From: Vespula vulgaris
Taxonomy: Eukaryota; Arthropoda; Insecta; Hymenoptera; Vespidae
Assembly (NCBI RefSeq): GCF_905475345.1
Contig: NC_066596.1
Coordinates: forward strand, 6,877,001 to 6,941,000
DNA length: 64,000 nucleotides
Direction: 5' to 3'
The notes under the pieces are model-generated. The model was not told where the DNA came from. It worked only from the letters and a program-made list of their open reading frames with translations, and ran no database searches. Positions 35,816 through 48,347 of this stretch are shown here, piece by piece. Both the position numbers and the translations under genes were made by a program. Position 1 is the first letter of the stretch, and every line of letters starts with the position of its first letter.

Positions 35816-37053
35816 GGAGAAAGGCAGAGAGATAAAAAGAAAGAAAGAGTCACAATCGAGACACAAATCGTTGTACGTTTCCGAATCGTGAACGAGGTAA
35901 ATGCCGATATAATGATAACGTACCCATTCCCGTGGGAGTTACAGGCATCTCTCTCGATACGAGCCAATTCACACCGTCGCACGATACGAAACACTTTAAT
36001 CCCTTTCGACTAATTCGCATATATATTATCGCCACGAATATACGCTTGAAATCCATCGAATTTTCAGATTCGAAAACGAGACAACGTATCCTGTCGTTTC
36101 CGCGTCGTGATTCCAACGTAATTCTCATTACGTAATTTCTCATTGAATAATCGATACCTGATCAGCCAACTCTAGGAAACGAACGCTTACGTATTACCGT
36201 CACATTTACGTTGAATTTCTTTTTTTTTTCTTGTATTTTATTTTCTTATTTTCCTTTTTTATCGAAGATCTAGGTCTTCCTTAACATTTCACTTTTCGAA
36301 GAAATGAAGTTTCATAAACCCGATTGCATAACGCGGAACGAAGACAAATGAGTAAAACGTTGAGTTTAAAGTTTGTCGAATGATATTAATACAGCAAACA
36401 ATCGATGAACGATCTCGCGCGTTGTCGATCGGTCATTGTCAAAAACAGTCGAGTCCAAGGCGGTAAAGGGTCGAAATAAAAGTATTGTAAGAAGAGGTAA
36501 GATATTTGTTTGGAATCCGACGACGATTAAAAATAATTTCATTGCGAGAGCTACCGGAGGTACTCCGACACGTATTTAGTTACTCGTTTGCGAGCAGACT
36601 TTGTACTAGCGCTCTACAAATACTATAGAAATGACAATGACAAAGAAAATAACAGAACGAGACGGATATTTGCATTCGATCGTACGGACGCGTCCCAAGA
36701 TTAATCGCATCGAAGCTCGGATCGGACAAAGAAAATTGTTGGTTTGGCGCAAAGAGGCAGGTAGTGCGCGAAGTAACGATTTTGTGTAGTCAAAGGGTGA
36801 CGCGGTTGATACGAATCGAAAAAGAAACAAACCGTGGACGAAGGGAAAATAAAAAGAAAGAAAGAAATAGAGAGAGAGTAACTCGGTCGAGCGGATGGTG
36901 AATGGACGGTGTAGTGGTAAATGGGCAGGGCCTATATGCATATAAAATGTGTCAAGGTGTGCTATATCATGGCCGATTGCTTGGAAAACTCACGCGAAAA
37001 TATCGATCGGTGACCCGGTAACTCTAATCAGATCGATTGCTGTAGCGAGGAGA

Positions 37054-37075
37054 AGAGAGAGAGAGAGAGAGAGAG
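37054..37075. repeat. (AG)n microsatellite
   Basis: 22-bp AG array. Confidence 0.9.
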
Positions 37076-38099
37076 GAACAGAGAGAAAGCGCGCGCGTGT
37101 GTCGATGCGATCGATATATCGTCGACAGGCATGAGTCCCCGATACCAGGACCATAGTCCCATTTATCGTATACCTCGCGATAAGTTTACGCGAAGCGAAG
37201 AATGATTTTTCAACGATTCGTCATGAACGTCGCGTGCCACGTCGTTTTATTTGTCGGTCACGAGACACCATTAACGTTGTACACCCTACCCCCGCTCTTA
37301 TCTGGCCCAGATTTTTCTTCCTTTTCGTTCGCGCTTTACTTTCGTGCCGGACGTGCGAAATGGATCGAAGGGACGTGATGCCCCTTGGACGAGGAAAAGT
37401 TTCTCTTTCGATCAGCTTTGATTAATAGATTCGTTGATTAATAGCGTCCCTTGTATCTCAGAGTATCGTTTCGTAGAAAGATATAGTATGGGCAAAAGAT
37501 GGATCGCACTAATGCGAACAAACTCGGAAAAATTAGCCGTCCTAGTACGAAGAACTTGGGGTCTACGTTACGTAATCCGCATAAAATAGAACTTTTTAAA
37601 TTTTGACATACATATGTTAGATTCGCGAACGGGATAAAACAATCGTAAGTAAGTAAAAATTTATCAATTTGTCCTGTCGACGAGAAGGCGTCCGTTCTTG
37701 AAATAAACTGACAGATCGATCGATCATTTCGTTGGCTAATCGCTTTCGTCCTTGTCACTGATCGTAGAGAAAACAGGAGAATGTAAGAGAACAGCGAACG
37801 CGTTCGTTAAAGTAACGTCGTAAAACTCTCCTAATAATAAATTCTTCTAAAATTATTCTTTCTATGGATGGATACTGGATTACCTCTAGAATCGGATTCG
37901 CAAGCGATATACGTATACTCGACTTCTCGCAAATACGAAAACGAGGAGATAAATGCGATAAGGATGGTCCAACGTGGGTAGTAAAAAGAAGGGGAAAATG
38001 AAAAAGGGAAGTCGCGGTTGGTGGAAGGGAGGGGGATGCGTGATGCAAAGGAGGAATGGCAGAGAGAAGGGGGAGGATTTAGAAAAAGACAACTAGACG

Positions 38100-38265
38100 T
38101 AGGAACACAATTTAATTTCCATTAAATTTCACGGGTGAGCACGGTCGTGTTTGCGAAGTACACACTTCTAATTTGCAACTATAATTTCGCATGGTGGTGG
38201 TTCCACTTTCACGCGGAAACGTTCGCGTGTCGTTACGGGTGCCCTTATAAACTTTTCTCATAGGT
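38100..38265. promoter_or_regulatory. Candidate regulatory island
   Basis: Repeat-free block with TTTAATTTCCATTAAATTTC at 38110-38129, TCTAATTTGC at 38167-38176, a GGTGGTGGTTCCACTTTCACGC segment at 38193-38214 and CCTTATAAAC at 38243-38252. TAAT cores recur at short spacing. Function is inferred from motif density only. Confidence 0.22.
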
Positions 38266-40290
38266 CGTCCTTCTTCCTTCCTCCATCTTTTAAAACTCTT
38301 CCCTTTTACTTTCTTTTCCTTAGCATTTTTGCTTTCATTTTATTTGAACAAAAACGAACCACGCCGCTAACTGCTCCCGTTGGTACGAACACCAACGAGA
38401 CTCATCTGCATTTGCTAATCGCGCATTAGAATATAATCATCCTATAAACGTTGTTATGTTAACAAGCGCGACCGCGTGGTTCATGTCCTCGAACAAATCG
38501 ATACGATCGTGCTTACGCTAACCACCAAAAACGGATACCTATTCTCTGAACAACGAAACGTAACGAGAGAACGCGATACTATCGATTCGAGTAGATCGAA
38601 CTGCAAGGTTTGTCAGCGATGAATGTTTCATTGCAATTAACGTGGGAATAAATATCCCGATGTACTCGATCGCAAAATATTAATGTGTAAAATAAACGTA
38701 AATACGTGCATGCGTATGGGTAGAAAATATATACAAGAATATTAAATCGTTTCAGGTAACAGAATTCAATTACCGAATATTCTTGAACGAGTCACAAGTT
38801 CCAGATGATGCGATAAACGAAGATATGGAAAACGAGAGATCCGTTTGTTAATTACGATAAGTCCGGGCAGTAACGAGCCGAGAATTTATAATCGTTTCGT
38901 CGAGCGTTCTTCTGGAATTCCTCTTTTCGCGGTTGTCGGACGGGTGTCGGATGCGAGCGACGCAGACACACACACACACACACACACACACGCATACATA
39001 TTGGGTGGGAAGTTTATCCGATTAATTTCAAACGTCGACGTGTCCTCCTGCCGAAACCGTTGAAATATCAGTTATGGAAATTTTTTTAAGCCCTAATAAT
39101 AGCGAACGAACGATGAATTTCAGCGAGATAGCAATAACGATATTCTCGGCGAATGGCATCGTCGTTTTCCTTCTTTTCCCCGTCTTACCTCGATACCTTG
39201 CCTGGCAACCCTCCGTTTTTCGTCGGGCGTTCGCGATTCGTGCCGGCGATCATAAACGGAAATGGAAATTAGGGTGAAAACAATGTTCCGTTTCGAAAGC
39301 ACGACAATCTTCGTCGTTAGCTAAATATGAAGTAGGAATGGGAATGGCACTTGGTTTCTCGGATTAAGGTCGATATACTCGTCCTGTAAACGACTTTGCA
39401 ATTATGCGCCTTTTCCTGTTATTCGAGGATAATGCGAATGATTTTCGCTCGGGTTGACGTCGGCACAAAAAAAAAATAAAGAGAAAAGAAAAAAAAACAA
39501 CAAAAAAGAAAGAAGAAAAAAAAACCGATGAAAGGACTGCAGCAACGTATAATAGATAAACGACTTACGATATGTAAAATCGATCTCGCATTAAATTCTA
39601 ATCAAGCGTCGACTACGACACCAACAAACGGAATTATTCATAAAGTCTCGCCGACGCTTCATTTTCAATCGAGGGCTCACGTTTCAACCGGCAATTTGTC
39701 GGAATGCTAAAAGCCGAGCACGTGACGTATATTGACGCGCGGCGCGCGCACCTTCTCCGATAATAATCGGAATAATCGCTTGTTTCCATTATAAAGACTA
39801 TTGACACATTCTACCAACAACGTACGTTTCAATTCGCTAAAACACGTGGACTCGCGATAGTCAGGCTTATCAGGTATATCGATTGCTATAATAGACAATT
39901 AATTCTTTCGATACTTTCATTTTTCTCCTTCTACGGCATACATACTAGTAACTCGAGATTCTCGTCGAGACGTCGAATAAATTCTATTTCGAAATTACCA
40001 AGCAACTTTGTTTTTCGATTCTTTGAACTGCCGTGCTAATTGACTATTATTCGATACTTGTTTAAAGCATTGAAACGACTATTGAAAGGGCAAAAAAAAT
40101 AGAAAAAAGAGAGAGAGAGAGAGAGAAAAAAAGGAAATGGTTTTCCTTGTTGAAATGCTTGAAAAAAAAAGTTTATTGGAAGCAAAGTCGATAAAACATC
40201 AAAAGTATTGATAGTATCGCATAATTTACTCTCTTTTATCCGCAACACGAACACACGCGTCTACACACATGTCCCTTCGTTTTATAGTTT
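38266..40290. other. Non-coding stretch, mostly unique sequence
   Basis: Holds an (AC)n array at 38966, an A-rich tract at 39468-39522, a CpG-dense block at 39710-39770 with CACGTG at 39719-39724 and the CCGAT-AATA-ATCGG inverted repeat at 39757-39770, and short (AG)n at 40109-40124. No gene is supported. Confidence 0.58.
38966..38992. repeat. (AC)n microsatellite
   Basis: 27-bp AC array, one of few pure AC arrays in the window. Confidence 0.94.
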
Positions 40291-40296
40291 TACTAC

Positions 40297-40299
<3 letters not shown>

Positions 40300-40330
<31 letters not shown>
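40300..40330. repeat. (TC)n microsatellite
   Basis: 31-bp CT array. Confidence 0.94.
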
Positions 40331-40337
<7 letters not shown>

Positions 40338-40565
40338 TGCTGACGTGCGCATACTCGTTATTATACAGCACTGTGTTTTACAATAGAATTGTGAGTTCCT
40401 CTCTGAAGGTTTAACAAAGCATAAATCAGCCACAATTGAAGCTACAATGACATAATGATATCATTATTCTTGTTGTATATATTTTCTGAAGAATAATAAA
40501 ATGTCCTTAAAGTTTCGTTATTACTTTCAAATCGAATAAAAAATACATTTACGATTAAGAATAAC

Positions 40566-40591
40566 ATATATATATATATATATATATATAT
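40566..40591. repeat. (AT)n microsatellite
   Basis: 26-bp AT array. Confidence 0.93.
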
Positions 40592-40952
40592 GTGCGGATA
40601 ATTCGATGATCGCGCGATAAACTACGAATAAAAAAAGCGCACGCGTGCGAGAGCGAGAGAGAAAAAGAGAGAAAGAGAAATCTAAAATCATCTATCATAA
40701 AGCAGATATCTCGACTTCTTAAACCGATGTTTCGAAATCGGCTTTGGAATCGGTCGATCGAAAGTTTCGATAGGGAAATAATTTCTGGCTGGTAGAACGA
40801 TCAGAATAGGGGTGTAAAACTCAATTATAAATTTAATGGAGAGGATAGCATGGTACACGCAGAGCCCAATACCCTTTTTCTCTGTGTTCTGTGTCATCAG
40901 TGTAACTGCTGACCACGGTTGAAAGAGAAAGAGAGAGAAGAAGAAGAAGAGA

Positions 40953-40955
<3 letters not shown>

Positions 40956-40988
<33 letters not shown>
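40956..40988. repeat. (AG)n microsatellite
   Basis: 33-bp AG array preceded by AAG-type purines. Confidence 0.94.
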
Positions 40989-40992
<4 letters not shown>

Positions 40993-41934
40993 TTAACATC
41001 CAATACATACATACAACCATGAGTCGAAACACGTGGAAAGGGCAGAAGTAGGAGGGCAAGAGTAGAAGGGATTAATCCTCGATAACGAACCATTACCAGA
41101 TACAGAAACGTTGCATTCTCTGTATGTGTATCGTCAGAGAAATATAATAGTAGACGTGCTTCCGATATACTATTTTTCTATGTATTTATATATATATATG
41201 ATACACATACACACATATATATACATATGTATGCATTACATGCACGTAGCCAGATACAAACACGAGTACACGTATTCTCGAGATTTCTCGATTTGGTTCT
41301 ATTTCGTTCCCGCCGCCATTTGTTCGCTTGTTTCCATCTACTCGCTCTATCGTTTTACCCTCGTAAAGAGAAATCTTGAATAGCTAGAATCGCCCCGGTT
41401 TTCCTCATCTACTTTGTATAATGAGTGGAACGAGAACGTAATGACGAACGAACGTGATGCCCGATTCACACAGCATGTATTTAACCATCTCTACGTCGAT
41501 TTGCCACTGTTAACGAAGAACGTCCTGTTCGTTTAAAAAAAAAAAGAGAAAAAAGAAGAAAGAGAGAAAAGAAAAAAGAAAGAAGAAAAAGGAAAAATAA
41601 TCCTATTGTTTCTCAAAAATACTAGGGAAGAAATATGATCTATTTTTTACAATGTTTCAACGTCCCTTTCATTCTAGCTTTGGTCGACGAATCGAATGTT
41701 CATGACTGACGTATCAAAGTCGGATCGGAGATTATGGTCACCTATATCGAGCAGTCTCCACATATAAATCGAACTGTTAAAATACGAACACATAGACGAA
41801 TAATTGGATTGTAAATCGAGTTTAGTTCCACAATTAAATTATTGGATTCAATCCCTTTACAGGTAAATGACACTGCTTACTACTCGTACATACATCTACA
41901 TGTTGTATTTTCTATGTGAAATTTCTACGATTAT

Positions 41935-41938
<4 letters not shown>

Positions 41939-41965
<27 letters not shown>
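41939..41965. repeat. (TC)n microsatellite
   Basis: 27-bp CT array. Confidence 0.93.
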
Positions 41966-41972
<7 letters not shown>

Positions 41973-42255
41973 ACTGGCTCTATTCTCCTTGATCTCCAGT
42001 TTGATAACAAGTATATCCTAATATCAACCGTATATTCAAGTCAATATGTTCGAGAAACGAACGAAATTGACTTTATAGCGCCCGTAAAATCGATCGTCTA
42101 CTAAATAATCACTTTAATCCAATTTCGTTTCGGATGAAAGCAGAATCGAGAAATTCGATTAACTCGACGTACGAACGTCGATGAGAATCATAGAGAGAAG
42201 GATGCGCGTTCCATCCTCGCAATATGAAATTGCATGTCCATGGAAGAAGCAAAGA

Positions 42256-42301
42256 GAAAGAGAGAAAGAGAGAGAGAGAGAGGAAGAGAGAGAGAGAGAG
42301 A
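42256..42301. repeat. Interrupted (GA)n tract
   Basis: GA array broken by AAG and GGAAG units, purine-only. Confidence 0.9.
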
Positions 42302-43204
42302 GGGATCGAGGTTTAACTTTCTGTCCTTTTAAGGATTCCTTCGTATTAGGGAATGTTAATTGAAATGCACCAATCGTTTCCAAACAAGAGGAAATTTCTT
42401 GACCAAAATATTCATAATAATTTTTGAAAAAACATAATGTCGAAGCGAAATAAATACGTTATCTTATTTACTTTCATTCTTATGAATTTTTTATACTTTT
42501 ATTTATTATACCTAAAATGAAATTAAATATAAAAAGAAAATTAATATAAATGATAATTTTCAAAATTAAAGAGAGAGAGAGATTGAGAAAGGAGTAGATA
42601 GATAAATAATAGGAAAATTAAATAACACCGAAATTAATTGATGCAGTATTAATACATAACATTATCAATGAAACTCGATATGCTTCCACTATACGAATAT
42701 AGCTTTCAAAGAAAATCAATGCGATATCGTAGGACAACGTGTTATCCAATCTGATATCAATTTATCGAGTAATGCGTAACATCAAGATGTTTCCGAATAT
42801 TATTCAATAGAACAAATTAATGATCAATTAATTGGATCGAATTCATATTTACAACGTGTAATATTTTTTATCTTCGTTGTTTTTTACTTTCTCTTTTTTT
42901 TCTCTTTCCTTTTTTAACGACAAACAATAATTGAATTACGAAAAAAGAGGAGGTAAAAAACACTGGTCACGCTCGCGTATGAACCATTGTGGTCGAATTA
43001 CTTTTCAATTTCAACGAAATTCAACCACCCACATACACACATACATATACCCACACACATTCTCTTGACCAAGTAAACCACCTCTTTCTTTATTCACTTT
43101 CTTAGTGGTTTATGTTTCTTACGTGTTCGCGTTCCTGTTCCGACCTATCGGAACGATTCCGGAATCCGTACTTTTCCTGCGTCTACGAACGACGAGTTTC
43201 CTAT

Positions 43205-43620
43205 AGAAAAGGAGGAAGAAAGAAGGAAGAAAAGAAGGAAGGAAGGAAGGAAGAAAAGAAAAGAGAAAAAATAATGGAAGAAGTCGAAGAGAGAAAGGCA
43301 AATAGGGATGAGCGAACACGGAAGAATAAGAGGATAAGAGATAAAGAAAGATAGAAAGAGAGATGAAAAAAGAAAGAGAGAAAATGGCAAGAACGGCAGC
43401 AACCCCCAATTTCCCTCTTTCTCCCCGAACACACGAATTCGTAACTTTCTACGGGAAAAACAATTTCACGTGATACGAACGAGAGAAACGTAGAGGAAGA
43501 AAAGAATGGTAAGAGAAATAGAAAAAAAGAGTGAGAGAGAGAGAGAGAAAGAAAGAAAAAGAAAGAGAGCGGTGGAAAAAAAATAAAAGGAAGAAACAAT
43601 GGGAAAGAAAAGAGAAGGGT
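43205..43620. repeat. 400-bp purine-rich low-complexity block
   Basis: Plus strand is dominated by A and G in GGAA, GAAA and GA units, with pyrimidines mainly at 43390-43490. It includes GGAAGGAAGGAAGG at 43238-43251 and a (GA)n run at 43531-43549. Overlapping frames give Lys/Arg/Glu or Phe/Leu/Ser-rich products. Confidence 0.8.
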
Positions 43621-43639
43621 GGACCGGTGCCGCCAATAG

Positions 43640-43660
43640 GAGAATCCAATTTGGATTATC
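43640..43660. promoter_or_regulatory. AATCC/GGATT inverted repeat
   Basis: AATCCAATTTGGATT at 43643-43657 is a perfect odd-length palindrome; the right half continues as GGATTA, the established Otx/Bicoid-type core. Function is inferred. Confidence 0.22.
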
Positions 43661-43874
43661 GAAAATTCATGGAAGCACTCCGTATCCGCGTGTCCGGCGA
43701 AAGAGACGTGGATGAGGTGGGGGACAAGGAAGAGGGTTGAAGAGAAAAGGGGTGTTGAAATGAGGAAAGAAGAGACGTCATGTGGGCTACGTAGCTATGG
43801 CTGCACCGGTTCTTCCTGACACACGGAAATATACCGGAGATAATATAAAACGTTGCTTTCATGAATATGTGGAC

Positions 43875-43911
<37 letters not shown>

Positions 43912-44171
43912 ATGTCTCTCTGTTTCTTTCCCCTTGAGTAGATCGTTTCTCCAAGCCGTGCACCACCCACGTACTTCTCATTCTTTTCCTTGTCATTCCC
44001 CTCCTACTTTTTCTCTTTGAACGTACCGTTTTACTGACTCCAAATATATCTACCTATCGTATAGGCCAGGCTTGCCTCTCAAAAATTCATCATAATACGT
44101 CGAACATACATATCCATCATTTCGGAATGAAGTGAACTGTTACAAATAATTTTATCCGATTTTTCGATAAA

Positions 44172-44175
<4 letters not shown>
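43661..44175. other. Non-coding stretch
   Basis: Purine-rich DNA to 43770, then unique sequence with a (TC)n array at 43880-43901. Nothing gene-like. Confidence 0.6.

Positions 44176-44210
<35 letters not shown>
44176..44210. repeat. (TA)n microsatellite, 35 bp
   Basis: Perfect TA array. Confidence 0.94.
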
Positions 44211-44213
<3 letters not shown>

Positions 44214-44633
44214 ACGATAAATAAATACGTATCTTTTCGTTTCTGTATCATCGAAAACGCGATATATCCAACTTTGTTTTATAACACGATATTACGAAAA
44301 ATATATATATTTGGATTTCTTTTTTCTTTCTGTTTTGTTTTTTTTCGTTTCAAATAATATTTTACAAAGAAGGACGAGAAAAGATTTCTCGAAGCTTTTC
44401 AATTACTGGGACAGCGATCAATCTTAAAAGAAATTAACGTCGACGTTTTCGAGATACTCGAATGAATCGCAGAAAGGCGCATCTCCACGTTGTATCATTG
44501 GCTCATATTTCTCCATCTCTCTCGATCTTCCTTCGCGGCAGCGCACGTACAACATTCCTTCATTTTCTCTGTTCCTTTAGGTCGCCGGTGTTTCTTCGGC
44601 ACGATTTCTGCTAGAAAGCTAGAAAGAAAGGAT

Positions 44634-44726
44634 GAAAGAAGAAGAAGAAGAAGGAGAAGAAGAGGAAAAAGAAAAAGAAGAAGAAAAAGAAAAAGAAAAA
44701 GGAAAAGAAAAAGAAAAAGAAAAAGA
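44634..44726. repeat. 93-nt uninterrupted homopurine tract
   Basis: Only A and G occur on the plus strand, in GAA, GAAAAA and GGA units, and after two single C interruptions the purine run resumes to 44765. Such mirror-like polypurine tracts can form triplex DNA. Frames give Lys/Glu or Phe/Ser/Leu repeats. Confidence 0.93.
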
Positions 44727-44765
44727 CAAGACGAAGGAGAAGAAGAAGGAGAAGAAGAAGGAGAG

Positions 44766-46998
44766 TCGATGCGAGCGTCTTGAAGAAAAAGTTTTTACGC
44801 TTCACGACGTTCCCCTCTCTCCTTTCCCACCCTCCATTCTTTTTCTTATTCTTTCCGTAGACCCAAAGGAGGAAAAGAATCGGGCAAAAATATTTTTCCT
44901 CGTGCCTCGTTGACACACGCTGGCGAACTAGCTGGCGAAGAAGCACGTACAAGAAAAACAAAGTGCCACTACGAGTGTCATGCTCACGAAACCCATCTTA
45001 CTTTCTGCGGTATTTCCGATTGGTTCTTCGTTGGTGGTATCGTCGTTGATGGATAATAAGAAAAATGAAGGAGAAAGAAAATGACCATTTTCCTTCGTTT
45101 TTTTTTCTTTCTTTCTTTCTTTATTTATTTTTTTAATTAGTCTATCAAAATTTCTTATACTTAGTTTATATACTTACATATATTTAAATTTTATATACTC
45201 GCTTTAACTTTATGTACTCATTTATCTTCAAGTTTCTTATACTTACTAGGAAGGGTCAAAGGTTATCAATTATGCGTACTGTGTTATTCTTACGTTAATA
45301 AACAATTCACGAATTGGTCGGTTCAGTAGTCAGCTAGGTCGCTCACACGACTGCGTGCCGTTGATTATCATTACGATTTCCTCGTAGTCTGATAACCAGC
45401 GAAACGTAAAACAGAGTTGTTGCTATTCCCGCGGTTGTTGTTCTTGTTACGAGCTGAGGGCAGTCTCTACTACTGAGGTAATAAAACGTAATACGTTTCA
45501 AGCGGGTGGATATGTATCGATAGGAAACAGAGCATCTGTCAATAATGCGTATGCACGGTGGTACGAAGCAGCATAAGAAAAAAAAAAGAATAGAAATAAA
45601 ATTAAACCGAGTTAAATTAAAAAAAAAAACAAAAAAATAGAGAGCAACTACACATACGAAACGCGCTAATAAATAAAATAAATAATATATACGTAGGGCA
45701 ATACGCATGTAGTACGTAGAAAGTCTTTCCCGTCGAATTTTTCAGAGAATCGACGTGTTCAATGAAATTACGTGAGAGAGTACGAAGGGAGGCCACATTC
45801 GGTTTTTCGATTTCTAGCTCGACGAGCGTGCCACGCGCAGAATGAAAATTGAAAAGCCATCGTTTTCTATTTATAATCGTGTCGCGTGCTCGTTCATGCG
45901 TATGTTGCCGGTTACATATGTAGGTACGTATAGGCGGGAAAGCTCACGTTGTAACAACGAGATGGAGAGTAGAAAATTTTCCCTCGATTGTAGTAAAATA
46001 AATCAAGTAGAGAGAGGCCGGTAGCCTCTATGCGAGACCTACGTCGATTGTAAAACACGTCGGCTGTGACGCTCCATAAAATGAAATACGTTACGCGCTT
46101 TTATCGATTTTCAACCCTAAAATGATTTTATATCCTGACTAGAATTGACTGATCGATGGGATTAACGATCGGTACACTATCATGCTCGGCTTCTATTTCT
46201 CTTTGAAATTAAAAGCGTAAATTCTAGTCGTACTAGAAAGAAATACCCTATACAAACGCCAACCGAACGGATTAAGCGTATAACGCTATGTTCCATTAAA
46301 TAGGATATAAATTTGCCGTGGAGTTGGAATGAAAGTCATATTTATAGTCGGTGAATCAAGTCGAAAGTCTCAGATTGAAAATAATTATCGATCGAGGCCA
46401 ACTCTACCAAATTTACTGCTCAACGGGAATCGGAAATGATAATTATTTTTATAAATTTGTAGATCGCAAAAGAAAAGAAAATGTAATATGCACGAGAGAA
46501 GAAAAACAAATATATATATATATAAAGTAAATGTAGCTTCGATCGAAATGAACTCTCTCGCACTAACGAATCAATTAGGCAAAGCGCCTATAAAACTGTC
46601 GGTTATGAAATATCCATTCGCCGACGCGCGTAATCTCTTAAATCCGTGCGGGCGTCAATCGAAATCTCACGAATATTTCGTTGAAAAGCGAGAGAAAAAT
46701 CGGTCACACGGTTCAAGTCGAAAGAGTCACCTCTCTCTCTCTCTCTCTCTCCTTTTTCCTTTTTTTGTGGGATCTTTTATTAGCTCGGATCGACGAATAA
46801 GTGCCACGTAGGTGAATTGCGAGAACAGTCGTCGATCTTTTTTTACTATCCTTTTCTTTCTTTTTTCCACCTCGTCGACTTTTCTTTTTTCGTGTCACTC
46901 TCATCGAGTTGATAAAATATCGAACGAACGAATGCATTTTCAAGTGTAAAATTTCCTCCTTTCACTTATTTCTTTCTTCCTTTATTTTTCTCTCCTGC
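44766..46998. other. Non-coding stretch
   Basis: Unique AT-rich DNA with T-rich runs at 45098-45135, A-rich DNA at 45571-45640 and a (CT)n run at 46734-46751. A frame at 46488-46811 has mixed complexity but ends in the CT tract and shows no domain. Confidence 0.6.
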
Positions 46999-46999
46999 C

Positions 47000-47026
<27 letters not shown>
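47000..47026. repeat. (CT)n microsatellite
   Basis: 27-bp CT array. Confidence 0.93.
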
Positions 47027-47030
<4 letters not shown>

Positions 47031-47654
47031 GATTTAACAGCGAGCCACGTCTCCGTGGTACGCTCATTTTCTCTCATGTCAGCACGCGCCGGGTGCTGTG
47101 CCGACGGGCTCGATGGACGGCGACTATTTGTTTTTCGTTACGCGAAATTGCGACCCGGTATTTCTCGAGAGCTCGGCAAACTACGCTCGCCATTGACCAC
47201 CAACTTGCAACAAGCGAGAACGCTCTAGCTCCTGAAGAACGTATTTGTTCTTCGCACGCAGAGCACCATTTTGAGAAAGACGGAAGGAATGAAAAAAAGA
47301 AGGAAATGGAAAGAAGAAGAAGAAGAAAAATAGAAAAGGAAATCGAGAAAGAGATGGATAAATGGGAATAAGCATCGATAAAAATCTATAAAAGAAAGTC
47401 AAATTTCATACTTCGGGCTCGTTCGTAAAAGCGTAAATTCCATCGAGAATCAAATAGGAATCGAATGTATCCGAATAACGTCTCGTTGGGTATGATGATA
47501 GACGATCTTTTCATCTCTGTGATCCTCGAGAAAAAGAGGAAGAAAGAGAAGGGAAAAATATAAAGGAGAAAGAGAGAGAGAGAGAATTCTCGGTGACGAA
47601 GGATAAAACGTAGACGATGTCGGCAAGGAAGATACGATTCATCCTTTTCGGTCT

Positions 47655-47695
47655 GCTGCCAGGATCTGGGATCCTTAAGGGCTTGCCCGAAGCCG
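47655..47695. other. Cluster of three overlapping palindromes
   Basis: AGGATC-TGG-GATCCT at 47661-47675, CCTTAAGG at 47673-47680 and GGGC-TT-GCCC at 47679-47688 overlap end to end in a repeat-free GC-richer block. Perfect on inspection; role unknown. Confidence 0.3.
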
Positions 47696-48322
47696 TCGAA
47701 ACTTCGATTTACCTTTCGAGACGGAAACGATGCAAGTTATAACGCGAGTGCTTCCCTTCGCGAGCCGAAAATATAGAATTACAAAGCGAATACGAAAGAT
47801 ATTTTTCAAGATACTCCTTATCGTTAACCCTTTAAACGATCTAGCATCGAATAGAGAACGATCATTTATCGAGATAAATCTTTATATTTGTCGTTCGTAT
47901 TAGATACAAGTAATATCGATGAGATTAATAAATATTTATGCAAAGATCAGTTAAAACGTATTCTTTGTTCGATCTAAATAAATGTATATACGATATGTAA
48001 AGAGTATGGCTTGTACCGGTAAATACTTCTTTTTTCTAGCCCTATTTCCAGCGGACTGCATAAACTATGTTCGCACGATTAACGTTTGTAGGGTAACGCG
48101 TAGAGTAGGATTAATGAAGCGGTTAATGAATATGCATCGAGTAGATTAGAAATGTTGTGGAACCTGGATAACACTGGTAGCTGGTATAGAAGCCATGCTC
48201 GCTTGAACCGCGATATAATGATAACTTGTTATTATATGCATATATATTTTATGTTTCATATGTATTCTATGTATTATATGCACATATATGTATATATACA
48301 TATATATACATGTATACGTATG

Positions 48323-48347
48323 TATATATATATATGTGTGTGTGTGT
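48323..48347. repeat. Compound (TA)n(GT)n microsatellite
   Basis: TA array followed by GT array, the same order as at 16447 and 32903. Confidence 0.9.

Larger units (their letters stand above)
32945..38090. other. Non-coding stretch, 5 kb
   Basis: Contains A/G-rich DNA at 33178-33270 and 33318-33352, T-rich DNA at 33725-33782, a (GA)n run at 34391-34407, GA arrays at 35785 and 37054, GAGGGAGAGGGGG purines near 35578-35595 and much unique AT-rich DNA. Frames of 60-190 codons are unrecognised or repeat-derived. Confidence 0.6.
40331..43190. other. Non-coding stretch, partly AT-rich and CpG-poor
   Basis: Holds (AT)n at 40566, GA arrays at 40956 and 42256-42301, (TC)n at 41939 and A/G-rich DNA at 41528-41598. 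From about 42380 to 42960 the DNA is AT-rich with few CpGs and no GA array longer than a few units, similar in texture to the last 2 kb of the window. Confidence 0.58.

Noticed and set aside
35425..35994. 189-codon minus-strand frame
   Set aside because: Passes through GA-rich tracts on the opposite strand and gives Ser-Leu runs; no domain recognised and length within chance.
46273..46283. TAAGCGTATA matching the start of the miR-965 family
   Set aside because: Only ten bases match, and I see no precursor-length hairpin.
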